Shown: positions 1 to 9,576, counted from the stretch's first letter. The stretch: 64,000 bases of DNA from Muribaculaceae bacterium (GCA_023667015.1 JAMPAX010000001.1:554351-618350); one strand, 5' to 3'. Numbers and translations are program-made. Notes: generated by a model from the letters alone, not told the origin.

Positions 1-789
1 ATTCGCCCCGGTAGCAGCATTTCATTCAATGGAGATCCTCTCGATGCAATGCTGAATATTTCGGCGGCTTATCGTGTCAACACTTCTTTGACCGACCTTG
101 ACAAGTCGTTCGCTACCGATAAGGAGCTCAATCGTACGAATGTGCCTGTAGATGCTGTTTTGAACGTAACAGGCGATATGACCTCCCCCAATGTCACTTT
201 CGATATCGACCTCCCTACACTTACCGAGGAGACGGCTCGGAAGGTGAGATCTATTATATCTACAGAGGATATGATGAGCCGTCAGATTATTTATCTTTTG
301 GCTCTTAACAGATTCTATACCCCGGGATATATGGATACTTCCAGCCATGGCGGGGAGTGGGCTTCAGTAGCTTCTTCTACTCTCTCTTCTCAGCTCTCCA
401 ATATGTTGGGACAGCTCACCGATAAGGTCAGTGTTATGCCCTCTCTGCGTAGCGATCGTGGTGACTTTTCAGACGTGGAGGTAGACGTAGCTCTCAGCTC
501 GCGCCTTCTCAACAATCGCCTTATTATTAATGGCAACTTCGGTTACCGCGACCATAATACCTCAAGCACAACCTTCGTAGGGGATTTTGATATTGAATAT
601 CTTCTTAATGCCAGTGGTAATCTGCGTCTTAAGGCATATAACCATTTCAACGATCAGAACTATTATTTGCGCCAGGCTCTGACTACCCAAGGTATAGGAA
701 TTGTCTACCGCCGCGAATTCGACAATCCATTTACGTTCCTTCGCAGACGACCGAAAATACCTGAACAACAGCACGACTCGATTAGATAA
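1..789 (+). CDS. tamB: Translocation/assembly module protein TamB, C-terminal fragment (5' end outside window)
   Basis: The reading frame is open from the first base, so the N-terminus lies outside the window; about 262 residues are visible. It shows the features of the TamB (DUF490) C-terminus: a segment on conserved vs. predicted secondary structure (DMTSPNVTFDIDLP), then the conserved stretch with RQIIYLLALNRFY, a Ser-rich linker, and a final amphipathic beta-strand region (LLNNRLIINGNFGYRD). In the family this inner-membrane-anchored periplasmic protein works with an Omp85 protein (TamA) and is implicated in outer-membrane biogenesis and lipid transport. The upstream partner is not visible. 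The gene ends 140 bp before a convergent gene, with a palindromic terminator between. Family assignment is firm; the exact role in this organism is inferred. Confidence 0.85.
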   Translation: MRPGSSISFNGDPLDAMLNISAAYRVNTSLTDLDKSFATDKELNRTNVPVDAVLNVTGDMTSPNVTFDIDLPTLTEETARKVRSIISTEDMMSRQIIYLLALNRFYTPGYMDTSSHGGEWASVASSTLSSQLSNMLGQLTDKVSVMPSLRSDRGDFSDVEVDVALSSRLLNNRLIINGNFGYRDHNTSSTTFVGDFDIEYLLNASGNLRLKAYNHFNDQNYYLRQALTTQGIGIVYRREFDNPFTFLRRRPKIPEQQHDSIR

Positions 790-876
790 CAAACATTTGG
801 TATTACCGGATGTTTGTGGATAGTGACAACCCCGTTTGTACCGGCGAACTTTTCCCAAAAGGAAGAAGTCGGAAAA

Positions 877-914
877 AGAAAGAGGTCGGAATATTCCGAC
901 CTCTCTGTATTTTT
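877..914. terminator. Bidirectional terminator between tamB and the convergent secreted-protein gene
   Basis: A perfect 24-bp palindrome at 881-904 (two 12-base arms, AGAGGTCGGAAT and its complement) is followed on the plus strand by CTGTATTTTT and preceded by an A-rich stretch. It lies between two convergent stop codons, so it can serve both. Confidence 0.75.
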
Positions 915-929
915 GCAATGTTGTCGTGA

Positions 930-2759
930 TTAGCGAACGATAAATTTAGTAGCTTTGCCACCTTCTACTTTTACGTAGATGCCGGGAGTGGTAGGTTCGC
1001 TGACGCGAAGTCCCTGAAGAGTATAGTATGCAGTTTCAGCAGGATATGCAATCTCTATAGTTTCAACGCCTGTCTGCTGATTGCTTTTCATTTCAGCCAT
1101 GCAGGAATTGTATACTGCTACGGGAGAACTCCCTTTGTTTTCCGTATATTGAATAAAAGAACTGACTACATGGAGATTCTGAGGGTCTTTTACGGTTATG
1201 GGAAGTATGCCGCTCCAGCTGACTTTATAAGGCTCTCCGGCTTTGATTGTTGCGGGAAGGGAGTTGGCTATACCGGCGCCCCCGTTCTTTGAACATGAAC
1301 GAGTGATGTTGTGGAAGGTCGTAATATCGCGGGGAAATTTAGTAGGGAGGAACGTTACTTCACCATAATAATATGTACCGGTCCAACCCTGTAGAGATCC
1401 CTGTTCCTTATCATTTTCTGTCAGGGGTACGTTTTTCTCTGACAGTAGGAACATTACTCGATATAAGTCGTTTGTATTGTCGATATCAACGGCGCTGACT
1501 AAGGTAGCTTCTACTTCAAAGTTTTCTCCATCATATGATTTTACTTCCAATTTGACATCAGCGGTGCATGGTTCTTTAATTGCAGCTTCGAGAATGTCGT
1601 TGGAGTTGGGTTTATTAGTATTGACCTTTCCCACACGATCAACTGTTAATGCCGGATAATCTCCACCTATTGGCTTAGTGTAACTTATAAGTTGATAGTA
1701 ATCATCGCAAGCATTGGCATCTCTGTTGGAACTAACATGAGTTTCTGCATAAATACCATCTATGCCAAGCATGTGCTCGAATACGTGTGCTCTGTAGGCT
1801 ACTTTCGGACAACTTGTACACCATGTGCCGGAAAATTTCTCTATCAGCGCGCGGCGACGATAGTACGATACGTTGAGATAATCGTTGAGCAGAGTCTCAG
1901 TGCTGTTGTCTGCGTAGTTTGCAACAAGATCATATTTCAGTGCTGTGCCTACTTCGGCTTCGAAGGGGATGACAATATCTATTGTCTCTCCCGGTGCGGG
2001 AAGCTCGGCTATTTCAACTGTACCAAGTACGTTCTCGGGTTTCTCATTCTCCACAACACTCAGGCTCTTTAGCTCTTTTGACCCATAGTTGGTAAGTGCA
2101 AATTCCAAATTCTTGGGGTCGTTCTGTCCAAAGTAGATATGTCCGGTCTTAATGGCCTTAAGTCCCCATTCGGGTGTGCCGGCGGCTATTTTCTCAATGG
2201 CTATCATGTAGCCCGTGGGGTCGTTGTTGACAAAGGCTATACGCACGTTTTTGCCGGCATATTCTTTCAGAGATACAAAATGAGTGTTGAAGAAGTAAGT
2301 CTCTTTGTCTACGTGGGTCAGAAGTTTGAAATCTCCTTTGGATGTGCCTCCTTCGCTAATCATGACATCGTAGGAGTTGCGGGCTTCAGCGTGTACAGAG
2401 CGTGCTTCCCAAATTAAGCGAGTGTCTTCATTTACGCTGAGTTCGGGGAGTATCATCCATGCATCAGGAGCAGTTTTCTCTTTAAAGCGAGAAAGTGCTA
2501 TGCATGCTCCGACTCCGGCTTTCTCAAATCCCATATCGGTAGCAACAGGCTGATATGCCCATCCGTTGCCGAAATGAGGAAATTTATCGGTTTTAATATA
2601 GTAGTATGTTTCGTCCGGTGTGCCTTCGGCATACTCTTTCAGTTCGATTCCGGCAGGAATCTTCTCCTCATCGAAGGTTATCGACAATGAGTGTGTCGCT
2701 GCCGTTGCCATTCCGGAAACAGCCAGCGCCAGTGATAACATGGTATAAATTCGTTTCAT
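930..2759 (-). CDS. Secreted thioredoxin-fold (Omp28-like) protein with C-terminal sorting-like tail
   Basis: A 609-residue protein with a Sec signal peptide (about residues 1-20, cleavage near ATA-ATH). Residues about 25-195 resemble a choice-of-anchor/cleaved-adhesin beta-sandwich. Residues about 303-395 carry EKFSGTWCTSCP with a CxxC pair (C314, C317), which is the Omp28-like thioredoxin-fold signature seen in Bacteroidetes outer-membrane proteins. The last 40 residues (TAYYTLQGLRV...PGIYVKV...KFIV) form a short C-terminal module also found in the protein at 44263-45624. It is monocistronic, with a -7 element 18 bp upstream of the ATG. The substrate and redox role are unknown; a CxxC motif alone does not prove disulfide activity. 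Confidence 0.65.
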   Translation of the reverse strand: MKRIYTMLSLALAVSGMATAATHSLSITFDEEKIPAGIELKEYAEGTPDETYYYIKTDKFPHFGNGWAYQPVATDMGFEKAGVGACIALSRFKEKTAPDAWMILPELSVNEDTRLIWEARSVHAEARNSYDVMISEGGTSKGDFKLLTHVDKETYFFNTHFVSLKEYAGKNVRIAFVNNDPTGYMIAIEKIAAGTPEWGLKAIKTGHIYFGQNDPKNLEFALTNYGSKELKSLSVVENEKPENVLGTVEIAELPAPGETIDIVIPFEAEVGTALKYDLVANYADNSTETLLNDYLNVSYYRRRALIEKFSGTWCTSCPKVAYRAHVFEHMLGIDGIYAETHVSSNRDANACDDYYQLISYTKPIGGDYPALTVDRVGKVNTNKPNSNDILEAAIKEPCTADVKLEVKSYDGENFEVEATLVSAVDIDNTNDLYRVMFLLSEKNVPLTENDKEQGSLQGWTGTYYYGEVTFLPTKFPRDITTFHNITRSCSKNGGAGIANSLPATIKAGEPYKVSWSGILPITVKDPQNLHVVSSFIQYTENKGSSPVAVYNSCMAEMKSNQQTGVETIEIAYPAETAYYTLQGLRVSEPTTPGIYVKVEGGKATKFIVR

Positions 2760-2777
2760 CGTTTTATTAATGTTTTT

Positions 2778-2786
2778 GCAAAAATA
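2778..2786 (-). promoter_or_regulatory. -7 promoter element of the Omp28-like gene
   Basis: On the minus strand this reads TATTTTTGC, matching the Bacteroidetes TAnnTTTG element, 18 bp upstream of the ATG at 2759. Confidence 0.55.
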
Positions 2787-2850
2787 GCATTTTTTTTGCT
2801 TTTTCTAATGTCTTCCCCAATTTTTTAAGGTTATTTCGGATTAATTTTCC

Positions 2851-2859
2851 TAAATTTGC
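2851..2859 (+). promoter_or_regulatory. -7 promoter element of the patatin/amylase operon
   Basis: TAAATTTGC matches the Bacteroidetes TAnnTTTG consensus and lies 15 bp before the patatin ATG. Confidence 0.65.
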
Positions 2860-2874
2860 ATAAACTCTTGACCA

Positions 2875-3681
2875 ATGTTCTGGAGAATCGATGGTCTTTT
2901 AGAAAAAATCGGTCTGGTGGAGAAGCCCTTGGTAGGTCTCGCTCTTAGCGGTGGAGGCGCAAAGGGGTTTTCCCACATCGGTGTGCTCATGGCTTTCGAG
3001 TCGTTCGGCCTTAAGCCCGGTGTCTTGTCCGGTGTTTCTGCCGGTTCTATTGCTGCGGTTCTCTATGCTGCCGGTCTTTCTCCAGCTGATATCATAGAGT
3101 GTTTTTCAGAAACTAACAAGTTTGGCGATTTCACCGAGTTTATTATTCCTAAATCGGGAATATTTCGTCTTGACAAGTTTGGCACTCTATTGGACAGCTG
3201 GCTCCCTGTAAAGGACCTTAGTGAGCTTACGATCCCTACCGTGGTCTGTGCTACGGATTTCGACCGAGGGCGTTCTGTAGGATGGTCAAAGGGTGAAATA
3301 GTTCCCAGAGTACTCGCAAGCTGTTCCATACCTGTTGTTTTCCCTCCTGTGCATATTAATGGTGTGCATTATGTTGATGGGGGTGTGCTCAGAAATCTTC
3401 CGGCTTGGGCTATTCGTGATTATTGCAAGACTCTTTATGGCGTCAATTGCTCACCACTAAAACCCGATTATAAGTATAAGTCATCAATTCTTGATATAGC
3501 TTACCGCTCTTATCAGTTGATGGCCAAAAGCAATACACTTCAGGATATTCATCTCTGCGACCATGTCATCTCACTGCCACAGGTGTCGAATGTAGGTATT
3601 TTCGCTCTCAGGGCGCTTCGAGATGTGGTCAACACCGGCTATGATACAGCATGCAGGGTTCTCGAAAAATCTCTAAAATAA
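2875..3681 (+). CDS. Patatin-like phospholipase (RssA/YlaK type)
   Basis: A 268-residue cytosolic-type patatin. The oxyanion hole GGGAKG is at residues 26-31, the nucleophile elbow GVSAG places the catalytic serine at S55, and the dyad aspartate is in DGG at D168. The protein has the compact length of bacterial RssA-type patatins, with no signal peptide and no C-terminal barrel. Patatins hydrolyse acyl esters of membrane lipids; the physiological substrate here is not known. A 9-bp gap to the following amylase gene suggests they are co-transcribed from the -7 element at 2851, although no functional link between the two is obvious. Confidence 0.85.
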   Translation: MFWRIDGLLEKIGLVEKPLVGLALSGGGAKGFSHIGVLMAFESFGLKPGVLSGVSAGSIAAVLYAAGLSPADIIECFSETNKFGDFTEFIIPKSGIFRLDKFGTLLDSWLPVKDLSELTIPTVVCATDFDRGRSVGWSKGEIVPRVLASCSIPVVFPPVHINGVHYVDGGVLRNLPAWAIRDYCKTLYGVNCSPLKPDYKYKSSILDIAYRSYQLMAKSNTLQDIHLCDHVISLPQVSNVGIFALRALRDVVNTGYDTACRVLEKSLK

Positions 3682-3690
3682 TTCTTCCTT

Positions 3691-5400
3691 ATGAATACCA
3701 ATCTGTCCGACCGCTTGATAATCTATCAACTCTTTCCGAGAATATTTACTAATATGACTCCGCGGCCGGTGGCTGACGGTACCCTCGAGCAGAATGGAGC
3801 CGGCCATCTCAACGACCTCTCCTCCAATCTCCTTCTCTCTCTTAAGGATATGGGGGTCAACTGTCTGTGGCTCACCGGTGTTATAGAACATGCTACCAAG
3901 TCCGACTTTACTGCGTATGGTATTCCTAAGGATAATCCGAATGTGGTTAAGGGCGAGGCTGGGTCTCCATATGCCATTAAGGATTACTACGATATTGACC
4001 CTGCTATCGCTGAGGATGTCCCCAATCGTATGTTTGAATTTGAGCAGTCGGTAGAGAGAATCCATAATGCCGGTATGAAGGTTATCATTGATTTTGTCCC
4101 CAATCATACTGCTCGAAGATATCATTCAGATTCTGCACCCAAAGGAGTCAAGGATTTTGGCGCCGATGATGATACTACGTTGTTCTTTTCACTGAAAAAT
4201 AATTACTATTACATCACTAATCAGCAATTTTCCCCCGACTTTGATATAGCTGCTCCCGGCACAGAGCCTTACGTAGAGTTCCCGGCTAAGGCTACCGGCA
4301 ACGATTGCTTCACAGCTTTCTGCTCCCGAAATGACTGGTATGAGACTGTTAAGCTGAATTATGGACATGATCCGGGAGGACAAGATATCTTCAATCCGAC
4401 TCCGGATACATGGTATAAGATGCTTAACATCTTGAAGTTCTGGGCCTCTAAAGGTGTCGACGGCTTTAGATGCGATATGGTCTTTATGGTGCCTCTCGCT
4501 TTTTGGCATTGGGCTATCCCTCAGGTGAAGGCTCTTTTTCAGGATATTATATTTATAGGTGAGATTTATGATGTCTCCCTGTACCGACCTTTCCTTGACT
4601 ATGGCTGTTTCGACTATCTTTATGATAAGGTGAATCTTTACGACACTCTCGTGGGTATTGAGCGCTATAATTTCTCTGCAGCCCGACTTACGGGTTGTTG
4701 GCAAAGTGTGGATGGTATTGGCAATAAGATGCTCAATTTCCTTGAAAATCATGATGAAGTCAGATATGGTTCTTCGGAATTTGCCGGCAACCCCGGTAGG
4801 GTAGTGCCGGATCTTGTTGTCAGCGCTCTGATATCTTCAGGTCCATTCATGGTTTACTACGGTCAGGAGCTTGGGGAAAGAGCACTCGATAATGAAGGAT
4901 TTGCCGGAGATAACCACCGTTCTACGATCTTCGATTATTGGAGCTATGACACTCTGCGTCGCTGGTATGATGCCGGAAAATGTAGTGATGCCAAACTAAC
5001 TGTTCAGGAGAGATGGCTCAGAGATGTTTATTCTAAGGTGTTGCATCTTTGTAATGAGGTTGCAGCTTTTCGATACGGCGCGTTCTTCGACCTTATGTAT
5101 GTCAATCTTGACAACGATATGTTTTCCCCTCACGAGCAATTCGCTTTTCTTCGTTATGATGACAATGAAGCTTACTTGATAGTCGCCAACTTCTCTGATA
5201 AGGCTGCTAAGGTTGGTGTGCGAATTCCGGAGGTTGCCATGAAGATGGCAGAACTTCAGAGTGGGTCTCAAAAATCTCGCGATCTTCTTTGGAATAAGCT
5301 TCACTCTTTCAGTGTAGAAGCTGATGAAAGGGTAGTGATGGAGGTCGGAGGGAGAGATGCCATAATCCTACCTATAAAGAAATTCCTAAAGAAAAATTAA
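3691..5400 (+). CDS. Cytosolic alpha-amylase family (GH13) glycoside hydrolase
   Basis: A 569-residue TIM-barrel GH13 enzyme without signal peptide, so probably intracellular. The four family motifs are readable: region I VIIDFVPNHT (131-140), region II GFRCDM with nucleophile D262, region III IGEIYD with acid/base E291, and region IV ENHDEV with transition-state stabiliser D355. The C-terminal 110 residues look like the usual beta-sandwich domain C. It likely cleaves or rearranges alpha-glucans or maltooligosaccharides in the cytoplasm, but subfamily and specificity cannot be read from motifs. It is the second gene of a probable operon with the patatin and is followed by the prs promoter. 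Confidence 0.88.
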   Translation: MNTNLSDRLIIYQLFPRIFTNMTPRPVADGTLEQNGAGHLNDLSSNLLLSLKDMGVNCLWLTGVIEHATKSDFTAYGIPKDNPNVVKGEAGSPYAIKDYYDIDPAIAEDVPNRMFEFEQSVERIHNAGMKVIIDFVPNHTARRYHSDSAPKGVKDFGADDDTTLFFSLKNNYYYITNQQFSPDFDIAAPGTEPYVEFPAKATGNDCFTAFCSRNDWYETVKLNYGHDPGGQDIFNPTPDTWYKMLNILKFWASKGVDGFRCDMVFMVPLAFWHWAIPQVKALFQDIIFIGEIYDVSLYRPFLDYGCFDYLYDKVNLYDTLVGIERYNFSAARLTGCWQSVDGIGNKMLNFLENHDEVRYGSSEFAGNPGRVVPDLVVSALISSGPFMVYYGQELGERALDNEGFAGDNHRSTIFDYWSYDTLRRWYDAGKCSDAKLTVQERWLRDVYSKVLHLCNEVAAFRYGAFFDLMYVNLDNDMFSPHEQFAFLRYDDNEAYLIVANFSDKAAKVGVRIPEVAMKMAELQSGSQKSRDLLWNKLHSFSVEADERVVMEVGGRDAIILPIKKFLKKN

Positions 5401-5432
5401 CGAATCGTTAGTGACATTAGAGTAAAATTCCC

Positions 5433-5441
5433 TAAATTTGC
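5433..5441 (+). promoter_or_regulatory. -7 promoter element of prs
   Basis: TAAATTTGC, 29 bp upstream of the prs ATG at 5471, matches TAnnTTTG. Confidence 0.65.
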
Positions 5442-5470
5442 ATTATCATTTATAACTCACAAAAAGTATC

Positions 5471-6415
5471 ATGAGCAATAGTCTGCCTCCCATAAAGGTC
5501 TTTGCCGGATCGAAAAGCCATTACCTCGGCGAATCTATCTGCAAGGAGTTAGGGATAGAATTGGGCAAAATGAAAATCGAACGTTTTGCCGATGGTGAAT
5601 TTGAAGTTTCCTTCGAGGAGTCAATTCGTGGCGCTGAGGTATATCTCGTTCAGTCCACTTTCCCGAACTCCGACAATCTTATGGAGCTTCTCCTGATGAT
5701 CGATGCTGCCAAGCGTGCGTCTGCTGCTACCATCGTTGCAGTCCTTCCCTATTTTGGATGGGCTCGTCAGGATCGTAAGGACAAACCCCGTGTCAGCATC
5801 GCTGCCAAGCTCGTAGCCGACCTGCTGAGTGTAGCCGGTATCAATCGTCTTATCACGATGGACCTCCATGCCGATCAGATTCAGGGTTTCTTCGATGTTC
5901 CCGTCGACCATCTCTATGCATCTTCAATCTTTATCCCCTACATCGAGAGCCTCCATCTTAAGGATATGGTTATTGCTTCGCCCGATGTGGGTGGAGCGAA
6001 ACGTGCTAATTCTTACGCTAAGTATTTCGATGTACCCCTCGTTTTGTGCCACAAGCAGCGTGCCAAGGCCAACGTCGTTGAGAAGATGACTGTAATTGGC
6101 GATGTTGAGAATAAGAATGTAATCCTTATAGATGACATTGTAGACACCGCAGGCACAATCACTAAAGCCGCAGACCTGCTGATCAGTCAGGGTGCGAAGT
6201 CCGTACGAGCTCTTTGCAGCCATCCGGTGATGTCTGACCCTGCCACAGAGCGCGTCTCAAACTCCGGTCTCACAGAAATCATCTTCACAGACTCCATACC
6301 CTACGTAAAGGAGAATTCCAAGGCTGTAATTCTGCCGGTTGCCAAACTCTTTGCCGACACCATCCGCAGAATCCACAACAACCAGTCAATCTCCAGTCAA
6401 TATCTCTTCAAATAA
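5471..6415 (+). CDS. prs: Ribose-phosphate pyrophosphokinase (PRPP synthetase)
   Basis: A 314-residue protein of standard class I length. It makes PRPP from ribose 5-phosphate and ATP for purine, pyrimidine, His and Trp synthesis. Visible signatures are the N-terminal domain FADGE (residues 39-43), DLHADQIQGFF (131-141) with the catalytic-site histidine, the KQR of the flexible loop (195-197), and the PRPP-binding loop ILIDDIVDTAGT (218-229). The protein is cytosolic. It has its own -7 element, and a strong bidirectional terminator follows 128 bp downstream. Confidence 0.96.
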   Translation: MSNSLPPIKVFAGSKSHYLGESICKELGIELGKMKIERFADGEFEVSFEESIRGAEVYLVQSTFPNSDNLMELLLMIDAAKRASAATIVAVLPYFGWARQDRKDKPRVSIAAKLVADLLSVAGINRLITMDLHADQIQGFFDVPVDHLYASSIFIPYIESLHLKDMVIASPDVGGAKRANSYAKYFDVPLVLCHKQRAKANVVEKMTVIGDVENKNVILIDDIVDTAGTITKAADLLISQGAKSVRALCSHPVMSDPATERVSNSGLTEIIFTDSIPYVKENSKAVILPVAKLFADTIRRIHNNQSISSQYLFK

Positions 6416-6542
6416 AGAAAAATATTAGAAAGTTGCTTAGCGTCATGCTAGCTTCATGTAATTTTGTTTTTTAGTCGCGGTGGATTAACGGTCCATCATC
6501 ACCGGTACTTTTGAAAAACCATAAAGGTTATTATAATTCCAT

Positions 6543-6581
6543 AAAAAAGGCTGCAATCAAGATATTGCAGCCTTTTTTTTT
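6543..6581. terminator. Bidirectional rho-independent terminator (prs / M13 peptidase)
   Basis: A 9-bp perfect stem GGCTGCAAT/ATTGCAGCC (6549-6557 and 6564-6572) with a 6-base loop is flanked by a run of A on the left and nine T on the right, so it works in both directions between two convergent genes. Confidence 0.92.
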
Positions 6582-6598
6582 ATATGGATGAGTTGGTC

Positions 6599-8641
6599 TT
6601 ACCAGATGATGACACGTTCAGATTCCGGACGATACATCGGGTCGTTTTCTTCGATACCGAAGGCTTCGAAGAAGGGTGCAATGTTGCGGATTGCCACGTT
6701 CACACGGTTGATACCCAGTGAGTGGGGGTCGCCCATTGTGAGCTTGCGGATTTCCTGGTCACGTACGTTCTGTCCCCAAAGGTTGGCAAAGTTCATGTAG
6801 TATACCTGCATTGGTGTGTAGCCCTCAATCTTGGCTTCTTCGGCGTTGATGTCTACACCTTTCTTCTTCTGTGCATCAAGGAAAGCAGTCAGTGCTATGC
6901 GAAGACCACCTTGGTCAGCGATGTTTTCCCCGAGTGTATATTGGCCGTTGGCATGAAGACCGGGGAGTACCTCTACCGCGCTATACTGGTCTGCAAGTCC
7001 CTGTGTCAGCTTGGCAAATGCCTCAGCATCTTCCGGTGTCCACCAGTTTTCCATATTGCCATTGGCATCGAAGTTACAACCCTGATCGTCAAAGCCATGG
7101 GTTAGTTCGTGGCCGATTACCACACCGATACCACCATAGTTCTCTGCGTCGGAAGACTCAGGGTCGAAGAAGGGTGCCTGAAGAATACCTGCGGGGAAGA
7201 CAATCTCGTTGTTCATAGGATTGTAGTAAGCGTTGACAGTCTGTGGTGTCATGTGCCACATGCTGCGGTCTACAGGTTTACCCCAGCGTGAGAGATAGTC
7301 CTGACTTGCCCACATTCCTGCGTTATGAACATTCTCGTAATAGGAGAGGGAAGGATCAATTACTAAAGTTGTGTAATCTTTCCATTTGTCGGGATAGCCG
7401 ATTTTGACAGTGATGGCGTTGAGCTTCTTCATAGCCTGTACCTTTGTGTCATCGCTCATCCAGGGAAGGTGCATGATGTGTTTGGCAAGAGCATTGCGCA
7501 GATTGTCTACAAGACCCTCCATATATCTCTTGGAGCTCTCGGGGAAGTATTCTTTTACGTAGAGTTCACCTACAGCTTCACCCATGAAGTTTTCAGTTGT
7601 GCTGAGAGCGCGTTTCCAGCGTGGCTCCTGCTGCTCAACGCCTCTCATAATCTTTTCAAACTCAAACTCTGCGTTTGAGAAGTTGTCGGAAAGATAGGGA
7701 GCGGCTTGGTTGACATAAAGCCAGAGGTAGTAGTCTTTCTTCTCACGGTTGCTGAGGGTGCGCATGAGGTTGTCAGCCTGTTTTACAGAGTTTATTTCTG
7801 TGACATATACAGTGTCAACGTCATTGATACCCATGGTGGCGGGGAAAAACTTGCCGAAGGGAAGGTTGGGATACATCTCAGTCAGCTGTTGGAATGAGCG
7901 CGGATTGTCCATAGCGAGCATATTGCGGCTTTGTTCGCGAGTCCAAGCTGAGTCGGCAAGAAGTGTCTCAATCTTCAGTACGTTCTTAGCGATACGGGAG
8001 GCATCTTTTTTGGAGTATCCGGCGTTTTGCATATTGGTGATGATGAGTTTCTTGTATGCTTCGCGGATTCTCTTGTTTTCTTTGTCCTGCTTCAGGTAGT
8101 AGTCGCGGTCGCCGAGAGTCATACCGCCACCACCTACGTACATGGCGTAGCGCTGACTGTTGTGGATATCCTCCTGGGGAGCTGCGGAGAAGAAGGGATT
8201 GGAAATCTCTTTGTGCATCCATAGGAAGAGGTCTTCCATGCCTGCGGCATCGGTGGTCTCAATTTTTTTCAGGTCAGCAAGAATGGGAGTGGCGCCAAGC
8301 TGATTGCGGCGTACGGAGTCCATACCTCCTTCATAGAGTGCGGCTACCTTGTAGGCCAGTGTGCCGGGTTCTGGTTTTGTGGCGGCAAGGCCGGTGACAA
8401 TACGACGTACGCGGTTCTGGCTGGAGTCGGTTAGGATGTTGAACTTGCCGTAGCGTGAGTGCTCCGGAGTCAGCGGATTGGCTTGCATCCATCCGTTGTT
8501 TACATAGTGATAGAAGTCCGACTTCGGTGAGTAGGAAGGATCTATCGACTTTGGATCCAGGCTCTTGAGATGCTCTTCAGCTGTTGCGCTCAGCGCAACG
8601 CCTGCGAGGAGTCCCAAGGCAATCACTTTCAGATGTTTCAT
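6599..8641 (-). CDS. pepO: M13-family zinc endopeptidase (PepO/neprilysin-like), secreted
   Basis: A 680-residue gluzincin. Signal peptide at residues 1-21 (ALSATA-EE). The zinc site is complete: HELTH (H511, E512, H515) and GENIAD with third ligand E572 and D576. Bacteroidales M13 enzymes are periplasmic or secreted and cut short peptides. The protein is full length for the family. It follows the small XRE regulator by 29 bp on the same strand, so read-through from that operon is possible. Its transcript ends at the strong hairpin at 6543-6581. The native substrate is unknown. Confidence 0.93.
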   Translation of the reverse strand: MKHLKVIALGLLAGVALSATAEEHLKSLDPKSIDPSYSPKSDFYHYVNNGWMQANPLTPEHSRYGKFNILTDSSQNRVRRIVTGLAATKPEPGTLAYKVAALYEGGMDSVRRNQLGATPILADLKKIETTDAAGMEDLFLWMHKEISNPFFSAAPQEDIHNSQRYAMYVGGGGMTLGDRDYYLKQDKENKRIREAYKKLIITNMQNAGYSKKDASRIAKNVLKIETLLADSAWTREQSRNMLAMDNPRSFQQLTEMYPNLPFGKFFPATMGINDVDTVYVTEINSVKQADNLMRTLSNREKKDYYLWLYVNQAAPYLSDNFSNAEFEFEKIMRGVEQQEPRWKRALSTTENFMGEAVGELYVKEYFPESSKRYMEGLVDNLRNALAKHIMHLPWMSDDTKVQAMKKLNAITVKIGYPDKWKDYTTLVIDPSLSYYENVHNAGMWASQDYLSRWGKPVDRSMWHMTPQTVNAYYNPMNNEIVFPAGILQAPFFDPESSDAENYGGIGVVIGHELTHGFDDQGCNFDANGNMENWWTPEDAEAFAKLTQGLADQYSAVEVLPGLHANGQYTLGENIADQGGLRIALTAFLDAQKKKGVDINAEEAKIEGYTPMQVYYMNFANLWGQNVRDQEIRKLTMGDPHSLGINRVNVAIRNIAPFFEAFGIEENDPMYRPESERVIIW

Positions 8642-8670
8642 GGTTAAATTTAGTATTGTTTGTTAGTAGT

Positions 8671-8892
8671 TTATTGTCGTTTTAATTCCTCAGAGCGATA
8701 TTCGAGCAGTTCACCGGGCTGACAGTCCAGTATTTCACATATATGCTCAAGGGTTGAAAACCTTATGGCCTTCGCTTTTCCGGTCTTGAGTATCGAGAGG
8801 TTGGACGCTGTGATGTTCATTCTTTCAGCAAGCTCCCCTAAGGACATCTTGCGTTTGGCCATCATTACGTCGAGATTTACTATTATAGGCAT
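8671..8892 (-). CDS. Small Cro/C1-type (YozG-like) helix-turn-helix regulator
   Basis: A 73-residue protein made almost entirely of one XRE-type HTH domain (MSLGELAERMNITASNLSIL is the HTH core; EHICEILDCQPGELLEY closes the five-helix fold). The family is commonly encoded next to DUF2975 membrane proteins, and that is the case here: the DUF2975 gene ends 19 bp upstream on the same strand. Its target is unknown, though autoregulation of the pair is a reasonable guess. Confidence 0.82.
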   Translation of the reverse strand: MPIIVNLDVMMAKRKMSLGELAERMNITASNLSILKTGKAKAIRFSTLEHICEILDCQPGELLEYRSEELKRQ

Positions 8893-8911
8893 GTTCTTCG
8901 GTCTATGATGG

Positions 8912-9571
8912 TCAGATAGTATATTCTTGATCTTCCTTCAGCTCTATGCCACGACGCCATATTTGCGCCATAAGCAATGACAGAAAACCGAGCATCAGTG
9001 TAGTCCACGGTAGCTCCCAGCTCGCTGAGAGGGTATAGCCGTAAAGCTCAAGATTAAGGTTGTCTACTGTAATCTCATCCATAACACCCGAGACTACGCT
9101 GAAGATGGATATTAGGATAAGCCATAGGGAAATTCTACGTAAATATCTGACGTTGATCGGCACAAATACCTGTCCGCGGTTAATCTTTACGATGAATTTT
9201 ACAAAGTCTATCATCAGCAGGATGAAGCATATCGTAGTCAGACAATAACCTATCATTACTGCGGTCTCTGTCCAGCCGGGAGCCTTGTCTTCCGGCAACA
9301 TGATGATTGCCTGCTTGACTGTCAATGGATATGCCTCTCCACTCTTTTCAAAGTATATCGTGTCGCGCGGACTCAATAATGTCTGTTCATCGGCATTCAT
9401 GGATATGACTACCGGGTTGCTATATGGATCCGGTGCTACCTGTTGTGGTTGATCATCAGCTGAAAATCCGTCGCTTATACCGGCTACTATGGAAAGTATC
9501 GGCAAAAGCACTGAAGCTGCGAGTATGGCTATTATTACTACACTCAAGAAATTGATTAACGTCCTGTTCAT
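8912..9571 (-). CDS. DUF2975 four-helix membrane protein
   Basis: The start is set at the ATG at 9571 (219 residues, MNRTLINFLSVV); an upstream TTG at 9580 overlaps the promoter element and is unlikely. Four hydrophobic helices are visible, at about residues 8-30, 98-120, 143-163 and 183-203, with a periplasmic loop of about 70 residues after the first. This layout is typical of DUF2975 proteins. Together with the adjacent YozG-like HTH it forms a two-gene module of unknown function that recurs in Bacteroidetes and Firmicutes. The -7 element ends only 5 bp before the ATG, so the mRNA is probably leaderless. Confidence 0.78.
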   Translation of the reverse strand: MNRTLINFLSVVIIAILAASVLLPILSIVAGISDGFSADDQPQQVAPDPYSNPVVISMNADEQTLLSPRDTIYFEKSGEAYPLTVKQAIIMLPEDKAPGWTETAVMIGYCLTTICFILLMIDFVKFIVKINRGQVFVPINVRYLRRISLWLILISIFSVVSGVMDEITVDNLNLELYGYTLSASWELPWTTLMLGFLSLLMAQIWRRGIELKEDQEYTI

Positions 9572-9576
9572 ATTCT

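Noticed and set aside
6479..6505. Possible CGGTG...CACCG hairpin downstream of prs
   Set aside because: Only a 5-bp stem with a long loop; the strong terminator at 6543 explains the region better.
7706..8397. Long plus-strand open frames opposite the M13 peptidase gene
   Set aside because: They are antisense shadows of a gene with clear zinc-protease motifs.
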